Source: Oreohelix idahoensis (lineage: Eukaryota > Mollusca > Gastropoda > Stylommatophora > Oreohelicidae). From it: 64,000 nucleotides of DNA. Shown piece after piece: positions 46,501-56,692 of the stretch (the stretch's first letter is position 1; the number at the start of each line of letters is the position of its first letter). The stretch spans positions 1 through 64,000 of the forward strand of contig JAMPIV010016256.1 of assembly GCA_024509875.1 (NCBI GenBank), read 5' to 3'. A model generated the notes under the pieces. It ran no database searches and was not told where the DNA came from. It saw only the letters and a program-made list of their open reading frames with translations. A program made the translations under genes and the position numbers.

Positions 46501-49500
46501 CAAGTCTTGTAATGGTATCAGTTGCAGTGTTTGTCTTGTCTTGTGTGCTTGTATTCTATCTTCACTTCTTGTTCCACTTATATTTTTCTGGTTCTGTCCA
46601 TCATTTCCACATAATTGATCTATTTTAATCCTTCATCAGACCAAGTCTTGTAATGGTATCAGTTGCAGTGTTTGTCTTGTCTTGTGCTTGTATTCTATCT
46701 TCACTTCTTGTTCCACTTATATTTTTTTCTGGTTCTGTCCATCATTTCCACATAATTGATCTTATTTTAATCCTTCATCAGACCAAGTCTTGTAATGGTA
46801 TCAGTTGCAGTGTTTGTCTTGTCTTGTGCTTGTATTCTATCTTCACTTCTTGTTCCACTTATATTTTTCTGGTTCTGTCCATCATTTCCACATAATTGAT
46901 CTTGTTTTAATCCTTCATCAGACCAAGTCTTGTAATGGTATTGTTTGGAGTGTTTGTCTTTTTTTGTGGTTGTATTATATTTTCACTTCTTGTTCCACTT
47001 ATATTTTTCTGGTTCTGTCCTTCATTTCCACATAATTGATCTTTATTTTTAATCCTTCATCAGACCAAGTCTTGTAATGGTATCAGTTGCAGTGTTTGTC
47101 TTGTCTTGTGCTTGTATTCTATCTTCACTTCTTGTTCCACTTATATTTTTCTGGTTCTGTCCATCATTTCCACATAATTGATCTTGTTTTAATCCTTCAT
47201 CAGACCAAGTCTTGTAATGGTATCAGTTGCAGTGTTTGTCTTGTCTTGTGCTTGTATTCTATCTTCACTTCTTGTTCCACTTATATTTTTCTGGTTCTGT
47301 CCATCATTTCCACATAATTGATCTTGTTTTAATCCTTCATCAGACCAAGTCTTGTAATGGTATCAGTTGCAGTGTTTGTCTTGTCTTGTGCTTGTATTCT
47401 ATCTTCACTTCTTGTTCCACTTATATTTTTTCTGGTTCTGTCCATCATTTCCACATAATTGATCTTATTTTTAATCCTTCATCAGACCAAGTCTTGTAAT
47501 GGTATCAGTTGCAGTGTTTGTCTTGTCTTGTGCTTGTATTCTATCTTCACTTCTTGTTCCACTTATATTTTTCTGGTTCTGTCCATCATTTCCACATAAT
47601 TGATCTTGTTTTAATCCTTCATCAGACCAAGTCTTGTAATGGTATCAGTTGCAGTGTTTGTCTTGTCTTGTGCTTGTATTCTATCTTCACTTCTTGTTCC
47701 ACTTATATTTTTCTGGTTCTGTCCATCATTTCCACATAATTGATCTTATTTTAATCCTTCATCAGACCAAGTCTTGTAATGGTATCAGTTGCAGTGTTTG
47801 TCTTGTCTTGTGCTTGTATTCTATCTTCACTTCTTGTTCCACTTATATTTTTTCTGGTCCTGTCCTTCATTTCCACATAATTGAGCTTGTTTTAATCCTT
47901 CATCAGACCAAGTCTTGTAATGGATTCTATCTTCACTTCTTGTTCCACTTATATTTTTCTGGTTCTGTCCATCATTTCCACATAATTGATCTTGTTTTAA
48001 TCCTTCATCAGACCAAGTCTTGTAATGGTATCAGTTGCAGTGTTTGTCTTGTCTTGTGCTTGTATTCTATCTTCACTTCTTGTTCCACTTATATTTTTCT
48101 GGTTCTGTCCATCATTTCCACATAATTGATCTTATTTTAATCCTTCATCAGACCAAGTCTTGTAATGGTATCAGTTGCAGTGTTTGTCTTGTCTTGTGCT
48201 TGTATTCTATCTTCACTTCTTGTTCCACTTATATTTTTCTGGTTCTGTCCATCATTTCCACATAATTGATCTTGTTTTAATCCTTCATCAGACCAAGTCT
48301 TGTAATGGTATCAGTTGCAGTGTTTGTCTTGTCTTGTGCTTGTATTCTATCTTCACTTCTTGTTCCACTTATATTTTTCTGGTTCTGTCCATCATTTCCA
48401 CATAATTGATCTTATTTTAATCCTTCATCAGACCAAGTCTTGTAATGGTATCAGTTGCAGTGTTTTGTCTTATCTTGTGCTTGTATTCTATCTTCACTTC
48501 TTGTTCCACTTATATTTTTCTGGTTCTGTCCATCATTTCCACATAATTGATCTTATTTTAATCCTTCATCAGACCAAGTCTTGTAATGGTATCAGTTGCA
48601 GTGTTTGTCTTGTCTTGTGCTTGTATTCTATCTTCACTTCTTTTTCCACTTATATTTTTCTGGTTCTGTCCATCATTTCCACATAATTGATCTTATTTTA
48701 ATCCTTCATCAGACCAAGTCTTGTAATGGTATCAGTTGCAGTGTTTGTCTTGTCTTGTGCTTGTATTCTATCTTCACTTCTTGGTCCACTTATATTTTTC
48801 TGGTTCTGTCCATCATTTCCACATAATTGATCTTGTTTTAATCCTTCATCAGACCAAGTCTTGTAATGGTATCAGTTGCAGTGTTTGTCTTGTCTTGTGC
48901 TTGTATTCTATCTTCACTTCTTGTTCCACTTATATTTTTCTGGTTCTGTCCATCATTTCCACATAATTGATCTTGTTTTAATCCTTCATCAGACCAAGTC
49001 TTGTAATGGTATCAGTTGCAGTGTTTGTCTTGTCTTGTGCTTGTATTCTATCTTCACTTCTTGTTCCACTTATATTTTTCTGGTTCTGTCCATCATTTCC
49101 ACATAATTGATCTTATTTTAATCCTTCATCAGACCAAGTCTTGTAATGGTATCAGTTGCAGTGTTTGTCTTGTCTTGTGCTTGTATTCTATCTTCACTTC
49201 TTGTTCCACTTTATATTTTTCTGGTTCTGTCCATCATTTCCACATAATTGATCTTATTTTAATCCTTCATCAGACCAAGTCTTGTAATGGTATCAGTTGC
49301 AGTGTTTGTCTTGTCTTGTGCTTGTATTCTATCTTCACTTCTTGTTCCACTTATATTCCACATAATTGATCTTGTTTTAATCCTTCATCAGACCAAGTCT
49401 TGTAATGGTATCAGTTGCAGTGTTTGTCTTGTCTTGTGCTTGTATTCTATCTTCACTTCTTGTTCCACTTATATTTTTCTGGTTCTGTCCATCATTTCCA

Positions 49501-50009
49501 CATAATTGATCTTATTTTAATCCTTCATCAGACCAAGTCTTGTAATGGTATCAGTTGCAGTGTTTGTCTTGTCTTGTGCTTGTATTCTATCTTCACTTCT
49601 TGTTCCACTTATATTTTTCTGGTTCTGTCCATCATTTCCACATAATTGATCTTGTTTTAATCCTTCATCAGACCAAGTCTTGTAATGGTATCAGTTGCAG
49701 TGTTTGTCTTGTCTTGTGCTTGTATTCTATCTTCACTTCTTGTTCCACTTATATTTTTTCTGGTTCTGTCCATCATTTCCACATAATTGATCTTGTTTTA
49801 ATCCTTCATCAGACCAAGTCTTGTAATGGTATCAGTTGCAGTGTTTGTCTTGTCTTGTGCTTGTATTCTATCTTCACTTCTTGTTCCACTTATATTTTTC
49901 TGGTTCTGTCCATCATTTCCACATAATTGATCTTATTTTAATCCTTCATCAGACCAAGTCTTGTAATGGTATCAGTTGCAGTGTTTGTCTTGTCTTGTGC
50001 TTGTATTCT
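37531..50009. repeat. 140-bp satellite array, about 89 units
   Basis: Head-to-tail units of 140 bp (a few 141 or with short indels), starting in each unit with AATTGATCTTRTTTTAATCC. Units are almost identical apart from an A/G site after GATCTT and variable T runs. Exceptions include a 33-bp deletion near 42385, shortened units near 45515, 47920 and 49357, and a diverged unit at 46940-47040. As 140 is not a multiple of three, the 76-codon frames found in every unit shift and overlap; they are not genes. It ends 0.8 kb from the SRA1 stop codon. Function unknown; the total unit number may be collapsed or inflated by assembly. Confidence 0.95.
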
Positions 50010-50089
50010 CAGTGTTAATGATATGTGAAGTTTACAAATATCGTTACATGTGAATCCAGAATAATTCAACCCTTGCAGTGAGTTTACAG

Positions 50090-50260
50090 TATGAACATTT
50101 CAAACATCAGCAAATGTTGTCATATATGCTAAAACATCTACATGAATGGCATCAGAATATCATTCAAGGAGGAAACAATTTTTGGATTGATGGATGGTTT
50201 CTTCAAGCAAGAAAACCTGGTCAAGAATGTGTCACTGAATATTCTCAAAGAACCAAGTAG
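50090..50260 (+). other. Possible terminal coding exon, unknown protein
   Basis: After an acceptor-like TTTACAG the frame reads YEHFKHQQMLSYMLKHLHEW and then GGNNFWIDGWFLQARKPGQE before TAG at 50258. The composition looks protein-like (Trp, His, aromatic residues), unlike nearby DNA. No upstream exon is visible because the satellite precedes it. I do not recognise the family. It would be convergent with SRA1. Low confidence. Confidence 0.25.
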
Positions 50261-50379
50261 CAAGAGCAGTAATGAAGCAAAGAAGAAGGAAGATCACATT
50301 TAACCAATTCAAAAGTACAAATATATAATCAATGACATGCTAAATTGTTTCAAATATATACAGTAGGGGTCAATTTTAA

Positions 50380-50748
50380 GAGGAGGAGCTACAGTGAAAT
50401 GCTGCATTCTTAAATAATTGTAGGATTTCGCGAGATCTAGTCTGTTCAGGATAAAGTTTCATTGCAGGCAGCAATTTTTCTGCCTCCTCTATAACATCAT
50501 TTAGATTGTATTCCATTTTTTAAATTTCTGGACAAATAAAAATACAATTTATCAGTCAAAGGGCAGTAATTCCTCCTTGTTTAATGTGTATCCATGGATA
50601 TATGTGAGGAATTAAAGATTTCAAAAACAAGAAGTGACTTATCAATCATCCTGCAGATTCGGGGAATCCTAAATAATCAGAAAATGTACTAATCCTAAGT
50701 TTGACATTTTGTTGATTTTTTAGTCAAAATCCTCTGCCACTCCTCCCC
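50380..50748. mobile_element. MITE with TTAA-type target site, copy 1
   Basis: Begins GAGGAGGAGCTACAGTGAAATG after TTAA (50376-50379) and ends CACTCCTCCCC before TTAT. Terminal inverted repeats of about 15-20 bp match those of 56693-57364. No coding capacity. It lies 67 bp past the SRA1 stop codon. Confidence 0.65.
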
Positions 50749-50814
50749 TTATAAGGACGCACAGCTTCTTAAGATAGATAATGTGGTAAGCCAGTGTAAA
50801 AAAAAAAAATTTCA

Positions 50815-51186
50815 TCATCTATCATTACTTCCTTTATCACCAGCTTCTTGTTGACCAACAACTTCATCAAGCTGAGGCTGTTCTTGCAACTGCTTGCTTT
50901 CTTGTTGCTCTGCATCATCACCCTGTTGGTGTTCTTGTTGTTCGGGAGTGGCAATATTAGACACCAAAGACTCCGGCATCAGAACTGGCTTCAAACTGGA
51001 CAATTTGTCAGTATCGATGCACAAGTCTTCTGTTGTTACCTGTTCTCCTGTTTCTAAGGTGCTGCCAACAGAAGCTGCTGTCTCAGAAGGCAAAAATAAT
51101 TTCTTTGGTGAGGAGGGTGGGACTGGTGACTGGGAGAGTTTCAGCTCGTTGATCAGCCGTTTTACACCAACCATCCACTGGCTCAC
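50815..51186 (-). CDS. SRA1: SRA1, last coding exon (end of SRAP domain and C-terminal tail)
   Basis: After an acceptor (TTTAATTCTCAG) the frame starts VSQWMVGVKRLINELK, the most conserved end of the SRAP domain of steroid receptor RNA activator protein. A tail of about 105 residues follows, rich in Ser/Pro, then Glu and Gln (EQQEHQQGDDAEQQ), ending SNDR-stop. SRA1 proteins are linked to nuclear-receptor coregulation in vertebrates; the SRAP fold is a helical bundle. The exon joins in phase 0 to the exon at 55597-55667. The Gln/Glu-rich tail is longer than I recall for vertebrate SRA1. Read-through upstream to 51225 is intron. A 4.4-kb intron full of repeats precedes it. Confidence 0.75.
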   Translation of the reverse strand: MSQWMVGVKRLINELKLSQSPVPPSSPKKLFLPSETAASVGSTLETGEQVTTEDLCIDTDKLSSLKPVLMPESLVSNIATPEQQEHQQGDDAEQQESKQLQEQPQLDEVVGQQEAGDKGSNDR

Positions 51187-51524
51187 CTGAGAATTAAACA
51201 CACACAATCTGTTGTCAACAGGCATTCATACAAGTATTTTTATATTTGTCTGTTTATTTGTCAGCAATGTCTTCTTCTCCAAGTACAATGCCTAGTGGAG
51301 TAGGTGATCATGTCTCTCCACAACTTTTGTCTCCATTACTATTTATCAATTCTATAGCTGACGTCTTTCTATGCCATAATGTTAAACTGTACACTATCTT
51401 CTCTTTTTGTGGACCTCTGTCTTATGTGCAGGCTTGGTATTAGGTAGATCAACTGTAGTGGTGGCTCCATGCTCCATAAGGAGTGAACAGGAAATTGATG
51501 ATGAATACTAAGAACAGCATTACT

Positions 51525-51625
51525 CATTCATTTATTAGCCTTCAGCTCCCCGTGGAGCAAAGGTCTTCAACAATTTCAAGCCACGTCTTCCTGTCCTGTG
51601 ATCTCTGTTCAAGGTCATGACTTTG
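51525..51625 (-). mobile_element. LINE 3' tail fragment in an SRA1-linked region
   Basis: Minus-strand GGACAGGAAGACGTGGCTTG and GTTGAAGACCTTTGCTCC, ending in an (AATG)n run, match the tails at 33140 and 35240. Confidence 0.55.
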
Positions 51626-51639
51626 GATGACTTGCACAT

Positions 51640-52225
51640 GTGTCATAAGAGGTTTTGATGTTACTAAAATATGGGATATCCTGGACAAATAGCTGTATCA
51701 GAGGATACCAGGATAGTGCCAGATAAGAGACTGGTCTTATAAGTAAAACCCCCTTCTCTGAAAAGAGCAAGGGTGTATAGACATCAAAGTGGGGTCAAGC
51801 TATGCAAGTTCTCAGAGAAGATGATGATGATGTACTCTGAGTCCCTAACTGCTACCTCTCCAGATCCCAATTTGGTAAATGATTAAGTGTGTTATTTTAT
51901 TTGGCTACGTCTAGGGTGATTTATCTAATATAACAGTTATTAATTTCACAACAGACTTTAACTTTAATAAAATTATTAAGCAAGACTGTATGAAATTTTT
52001 ATGTACAATTTAATTGTCCTGAACCTCTTTAGGTCAGGAATACTCAAAATCAAGAAAATGATATTTACAAATTAAAATAAATATATTGGAAACATCTGTC
52101 CATTTTGTAGAAAGTTCACTGGAATAACTACACACAGTTTCTGTTCAACTGATGGTTAACTTTTGCTAAAGTTAGATTGTAAGTTTCTTTATTACTTGGG
52201 AAGGTCTTCTCTATTCCTCATTCTT
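51640..52225. other. Unassigned intronic DNA
   Basis: AT-rich, no exon or repeat recognised; stops are frequent on both strands. Confidence 0.4.
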
Positions 52226-52350
52226 CTTCTTCTTTGATCCTTAGCCGCCGACCGTCAAAGCAGTCAGTGGCCATCACGCCTAGTGGCGTCTTGTAGGGCA
52301 ACAACAAATTGATTCCACTTTGCTCGGTCGGTGGCCATCCTTCGTACCTA
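52226..52350 (-). mobile_element. LINE 3' end with (GAA)n tail
   Basis: Minus strand: KWNQFVVALQDATRRDGH-stop, then CTGCTTTGACGGTCGGCGGC and a short GAA run. Same family as 36125-36420, better preserved. Confidence 0.6.
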
Positions 52351-52673
52351 TTCCTCATAAAAGGGTTGAAATCTAGTTTGATTTCTCTTGGGTGAATGAG
52401 TTTGATAAACTGACATTGGCCTTTATAAAGGACTTAGCTTATAATGTTGCTGCTGCTCATAAACACACGTCAGGATCACCAACTTTGTGACTCCTGGCTG
52501 AGAAGATGGGGTCTGGCTCCAGATATATAAGGAACTCTCATCTCCCACACATTTCCTCTCAAGTAAATGCAGCCACGAGGAAATTTTGTGATATAACCTG
52601 GAATAGAAGGACAACCCATTCCATGTAGAAGTCTGCCTCAATCCATTCACCCATAAACAATATTAAAACTTAC

Positions 52674-52755
52674 CCTTTTCAGTTATTGTGCTAACAAGTT
52701 GCACAAGACCTTGAATTCCTTTGCCTACAATCAGTTCCATGTAATCACTCTTTCT
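52674..52755 (-). CDS. Second exon of an unknown gene nested in the SRA1 intron
   Basis: Bounded by an acceptor (ATCAAAACAG) and a strong donor (GGTAAGT). The 82-bp exon continues the frame of 53144-53236 and reads SDYMELIVGKGIQGLVQLVS and then TITEK, ending in phase 1. Hydrophobic positions spaced as in a helix. I do not recognise the protein. No third exon was found to the left; a LINE end at 52226-52350 lies where one might be. It does not join in a sensible frame to the last SRA1 exon. Confidence 0.4.
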
Positions 52756-53143
52756 CTGTTTTGATTCAATGTTAATGTCCTTCGTCCATGCTTGGCTTCA
52801 GTACAATAATCAGGTTAAGTGCAAAACAGCATGTGACCTATTGATTACTTCATTCTAACCTTTCCTGTACGTTTATCACATGATCTTTGAACAGTGTGTC
52901 ACTCCAGAAGAAAATACCAATTTAAATCACTACTAACACTTACTGTCGTAATTTGTTGCCATATTTGCAAACACTATAAACATTTTTGTCATTTCGAACA
53001 TGTCTGCAAAACTACACACATTCATAAATGGGTCAGTATGGCACAACACATTTAGTTTCACTTTCCACTTAGCATTAACACATACTCTGGCTATACACAG
53101 GTTAATAATTAACAAAATATGCAAATAAATATATCTTTCTTAC

Positions 53144-53236
53144 CCTCAGGCAAATATATTCACACACACACAAGCTGAACTGGCCTTCTACAGGATCTAG
53201 AACTGCTCTCAGATCAGAAGGCAAAGACTTGGTCAT
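53144..53236 (-). CDS. First coding exon of an unknown gene nested in the SRA1 intron
   Basis: ATG at 53236 follows a core promoter at 53309-53337. The exon reads MTKSLPSDLRAVLDPVEGQF and then SLCVCEYICLR, with the donor AGG-GTAAGA. It is exactly 31 codons, phase 0, and the next exon joins in frame. Three Cys in a row of eight residues is notable. The product is unknown. Alternatives are an alternative first exon of a gene I cannot follow, or a broken gene. The combination of TATA, CCAAT, ATG and donor is hard to get by chance. Confidence 0.45.
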
Positions 53237-53308
53237 TCTGTCTTTTAGTTTCTGTCAGCTCGGTGCAGATTTTTGAATTGAATGGCCCAGACTGTACGGC
53301 CTTGTTAC

Positions 53309-53337
53309 TATTTATAGAAATACACCCGCCCAATCAG
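53309..53337 (-). promoter_or_regulatory. Core promoter: CCAAT/GC box and TATA box
   Basis: Minus strand CTGATTGGGCGGG (53337-53325; inverted CCAAT plus GC box) followed by TATAAATA (53316-53309). The ATG at 53236 is about 73 nt beyond the TATA box, which fits a short 5' leader. Confidence 0.55.
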
Positions 53338-53344
53338 AAACGCA

Positions 53345-54090
53345 GTCAAAAAATATTTTTAGACTAGTGACAGCTGCGAATCTGAGCGTGTCTGTATAAT
53401 CTGACTAAATTTTAATATTTTATATTACAGCTATTATTGGACCGATTTTAATTATCAAAAGTGATAATTAAACGGCCAATTGCTCTCTAACGTTATATAT
53501 AGTTTTCCCTTTGTTATTTCTATGCATTTCAATCTGGGTAATTTTTAAGTAATTAAATTTGGCCTTACCCGGATATGAAAATATCACTAAAATAAATTTT
53601 TCTACTACAATAAAATTTTTCAGGCGTGAATATTTATGCGTATGTGTTAAGCAATATCAGCGCTATAAATTGAGATATTTCCTTCTGTTTAACTATCTTT
53701 AGTTGTTAAGAAATAAAATATCTTTGTTCGGTCAAAAACACAAAATAGGCATTGCTACCAAGTTAAAAGGTTTCTTTATCCTTACCTAAAAAAAAAGAAG
53801 CACTTTGATTGGTTGTTAAATTTGTACTATGCTCTTAGATAATTTTTGGTGGGCGGTAAATTTTGACTAGGTTCCTAGACAAATTCAAATACACTAGATA
53901 CATTTTTGGTGGTAAATTTGACTGGGTTCTTAGACTGCTTCAAATACTATAGTTAGTTTTAGATTCAAATATTATAGCTAGTTTTTGAGCAGGGAATTTG
54001 AGCGTGGTGTCATACAGATTAAAAATTTTACGACAACATGTTGTTACTGAAGTTTTTTTTTTTTGCTTTCAATTGTCTGGTTTAAAACTT
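53345..54090. other. AT-rich DNA upstream of the nested promoter
   Basis: No exon. A 50-60 bp motif around AATTTTTGGTGG...GTAAATTTTGACTAGGTTCTTAGAC recurs loosely two to three times (53840-53990), suggesting a degenerate short tandem repeat. Confidence 0.45.
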
Positions 54091-54094
54091 TTAC

Positions 54095-54228
54095 AGGATG
54101 GGGTATATTAAGAAGGTAAACAATTGTAACAAATTCTGCTTTTGGGCCCCTGCCTAACCTTCCTTAGTTGCCTTCTATGACATGACTGCAAGGGCACAGT
54201 CTTACTACTCTTTGCAGCCCTCATTTTA
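54095..54228 (-). mobile_element. Isolated LINE 5' head block
   Basis: Minus-strand GGCAACTAAGGAAGGTTAGG and CCCCATCCTGTAAAAGTTTT match the heads at 32575-32690 and 34145-34250. No endonuclease follows. Confidence 0.6.
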
Positions 54229-54231
54229 TTC

Positions 54232-55020
54232 TTCTTCTTCGTACACTCTCAAACGTCACCTTGAATATGTTCAAAGAAAGCAGTGGTCAGCTTGAGGCTA
54301 TTTCTACCTCCATAGGTACTGGTGATGGCCATATGTGCATTCTCTGTTCCTCAATTGTTGGGCATCTCTGAAGCAGATGTTCAGCTGTCATTTTATTGGT
54401 GCCACAGTTACACTCATCGGGAGTTCCTATCTACAGCTTGCTGATTAGGTGGTACTCCAATCTGTTGTGCCCTGTGCAGAGTCTGAAGATTACCACTTGT
54501 TCTCTTTTGCTGAGCTGATAGTATGCATCATTTTTTGTGTGGCCTGAATGCTCTGCTTCCCATTTGTTCCTGTATCTGATTCTGAAAGAACTCTTTGCCT
54601 CTTAGAAAGCTAAACTTGTATCAGGCTGAGGTAGCTTTCCACCTTTCTGTGCCAATTTGTCAGCCTCTTCATTGCCAGGGATGTTGCAATAATATGGGAT
54701 CCACTGGCCTACAACTTTTGAAATGCTGACAGAGTTTGTGCAGTATTACTCTTAGGTCATTCAGGTCTGCAGTATTCTGGCTCTTCAGTGTTGCAATTAC
54801 TGACAGCCCATCTGTAAAGAAAGCAACTTGTCTCTCTGTGCTTTCCTGTCGCTAGGACCTCTGCTGCAGTTTTCAAGGCCTCAGCCTCTGTTCTTAAGTT
54901 ACTTGAGAATTTTCCTGTTGCCACTGAGAGTTTTTTTTTTTTTAAGTACCAGCTCAGTAAAAATCCTCCACCTCCATCTTCTGTTGCATCTGTTGTTGCC
55001 TTTTTGAGTTCTGGTAACCT
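54232..55020 (-). pseudogene. RNase H and C-terminal remnant of an I-like LINE
   Basis: Minus strand from 55020: a Gly-rich GGGGFLLSWYLKK piece, NLRTEAEALKTAAEVLA, then VVGQWIPYYCNIPGNEEADK and LAQKGGKLPQP, the RNase H end with the catalytic His replaced by Tyr. It continues to IFRLCTGHNRLEYHLISKL and CNCGTNKMTAEHLLQRCP, the terminal Cys/His module, and a (GAA)n tail at 54232-54242. Several stops. Clearly related to, but more diverged than, the copies at 12-15 and 21-26 kb. RT is missing. Confidence 0.7.
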
Positions 55021-55204
55021 AAGTGAGTATTAGTCATAATAAACTTGAAACTGTACGATCAGAAATTAATGAAGTAAGCAACTGCATATAGAGGTAGTTT
55101 GTTAGCACTTAAAATGTAAAATACGAAAAAGGGACATCTATGAAAGAAACTGTAATGGTAAACTAATGCTGTGAACTTCAGAGGCCAGTTGTGTCTTGAC
55201 ATTT

Positions 55205-55410
55205 GAAACAGATAACCTTGCAACGAGTGCTTGTGTAGAATAGAAGGTTTGAAATGGTACAAAATCACTAATGTGGAACTTATGACAAGAACCAGACTAT
55301 TGCCAGTTAAACAAGAGAAGAAGACATTACAAGGCAGTCCTTGTTCTGAAATCCCCAGGGTAAGAGCAGACGGGAGATCAAACATTACATGCAGAAGAGA
55401 ACTGGAGAAG
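55205..55410 (+). pseudogene. LINE C-terminal remnant in the SRA1 intron
   Basis: The + frame 55231-55434 reads CRIEGLKWYKITNVELMTRT and then KKTLQGSPCSEIPRVRADG, the same family as 34850-35290. It supplies the uninterrupted version of the junction segment found in the deletion derivative at 32975. Confidence 0.65.
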
Positions 55411-55640
55411 CACTCACCTCTGATATGTGGTTAACCAACAAGTCCAGATATGTTTCAAATATAAGAAACAAGAGAAACAAATGCTAGAAAGATGACTGCC
55501 CTCACCTCTGATATGTGGCCAACTAATAAGCCCAAATATGATGTTTCAGATGTAAGAGACAAGAGAAATAAACGCTAGAAGGATGTTAGCACTCACCTCT
55601 GATATGTGGTCAACCATTAAGGCAAGATGCAGACTGTCAG
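55411..55640 (-). repeat. Triplicated exon end and splice donor of SRA1
   Basis: CTCACCTCTGATATGTGG, the reverse complement of the exon end plus donor, occurs at 55413, 55501 and 55592 (spacing 88 and 91 bp) with related flanking bases. Only the 55592 copy joins the full exon. Confidence 0.75.
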
Positions 55641-55667
55641 CTTGTTTCAGATCATTGTTCTTCAGTG
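55597..55667 (-). CDS. SRA1: SRA1, middle SRAP exon
   Basis: 71 bp between the acceptor TTTGTCTCAG and the donor GAG-GTGAGTG. It reads LKNNDLKQADSLHLALMVDH then ISE, and matches the helix of the SRAP domain just before VSQWMVGV. Phase: two bases complete the codon split at the end of 57451-57559, and the exon ends on a codon boundary, so it joins the last exon in frame. The donor and 18 bp of exon are present twice more just downstream. These extra donors could give longer or alternative exons if used (inference). Confidence 0.75.
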
Positions 55668-55762
55668 CTGAGACAAAGAAAACAAAAACAGCAAGAGATA
55701 AATATCAATAAAATGCAGAAATGTAAAACAAGAGCAGCAGACCACCAAATTAGGACCAGTTC

Positions 55763-56127
55763 TGGGAGCCGCGCTGATGTAATGGTTACCACATTGCGCT
55801 GGCAATCGGGTGATCCAGGTTCAAGACCTGGCAAGGACATTTGAAGCAGTCGTCGACCGGAACTTGGACTTTAATAATTCGAGTTCTGGCGAAGACATTT
55901 GAAGAAGTATTGTCGACCAGGGACTGGAATAACCTGAACGGTTCCTGAGCCGACCCAGCTCTAATGGGTACCCCCGAAATCGGCGAGTATCTGCCTGAAT
56001 TGCGAGAGGACACCTGTCATTATACAGGGAAAAAAAGGATACTCACGTAAAATCAGTCTCAGGTTATATATATTAACCGGAGATTTCGCCTCCAGTAATA
56101 GCGAGCGTACAAAAAAAAAAAAAAAAA
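55763..56127 (+). mobile_element. tRNA-derived SINE in an SRA1 intron
   Basis: Same family as 30631-30985, with box A/B-like head (TAATGGTTACC; GGTTCAAGACC), body and a tail of 18 A. Flanked by the 11-bp duplication AGGACCAGTTC (55752-55762, 56128-56138). It lies in the intron antisense to SRA1. Confidence 0.88.
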
Positions 56128-56297
56128 AGGACCAGTTCACCTTAGAGGGAATTAAACATATGATGGACTCGCCTTTCTAAAATTGGGTTCGCCATTCAGT
56201 ATAATACCTGCCATATGGTTATGAACAAAAAGAACTATCAAACATGGATAAAGTCAACCAATCACATACTGTTGTGTTTCTTTCAATAGCAACCTTT

Positions 56298-56390
56298 TCA
56301 CTTATCAAGATTCTCCTTCAAAACGGTAACCTCCCCTTCAACAACTGCTCCCACCAAACTACCATCGATTTCTGAAGCACTTCGTCCAGT
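56298..56390 (-). other. Possible terminal exon, unknown protein
   Basis: After an acceptor-like TTTACCTTAG the minus frame reads TGRSASEIDGSLVGAVVEGE and then VTVLKENLDK-stop. It looks protein-like but does not join the SRA1 exon at 57451-57559 in frame, since that exon ends in phase 1. It could be the end of another gene or a chance frame of 30 codons. Confidence 0.25.
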
Positions 56391-56692
56391 CTAAGGTAAA
56401 GGTTAATTTATATTGATGAAAAGTTATGTTTTAATATTTATTTTTTTATTATTCTTATTTTTTATTATTCTATGACAACATTAAAATTTTCATTGTAAAT
56501 TGCACTTTTTAGATGTGTGAAATACTTATTTCTGTGGCAAAAAGTTCAACTTTTGAGAACTTCTAACACAGATTACCAGAAACCAATGTATTCACTGGAT
56601 TAACTTGTGATGGAGTTTTCCTCAGCTCATCATGCTCTATCACAATGAATGGAACCCTCATAATCTGAACACCTGACTTTCAAATATATTAA

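Noticed and set aside
37531..50009. A hammerhead ribozyme in the satellite (CTGATGA on the minus strand of each unit)
   Set aside because: GAAA follows only about 26 nt later without a stem II closing next to it, and stems I and III are not visible.
37531..50009. A CRISPR array
   Set aside because: The whole 140-bp unit repeats without unique spacers, and the window is eukaryotic.
37597..50018. Dozens of overlapping 76-codon open frames with Cys/Leu-rich products
   Set aside because: They are translations of the 140-bp satellite in rotating frames; no start context, no codon bias, and deletions change them freely.
50815..51225. 136-codon frame as a complete small gene starting at Met 51225
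   Set aside because: The first 13 residues are intron; a clear acceptor at 51187 and SRAP homology show it is the last exon of SRA1.
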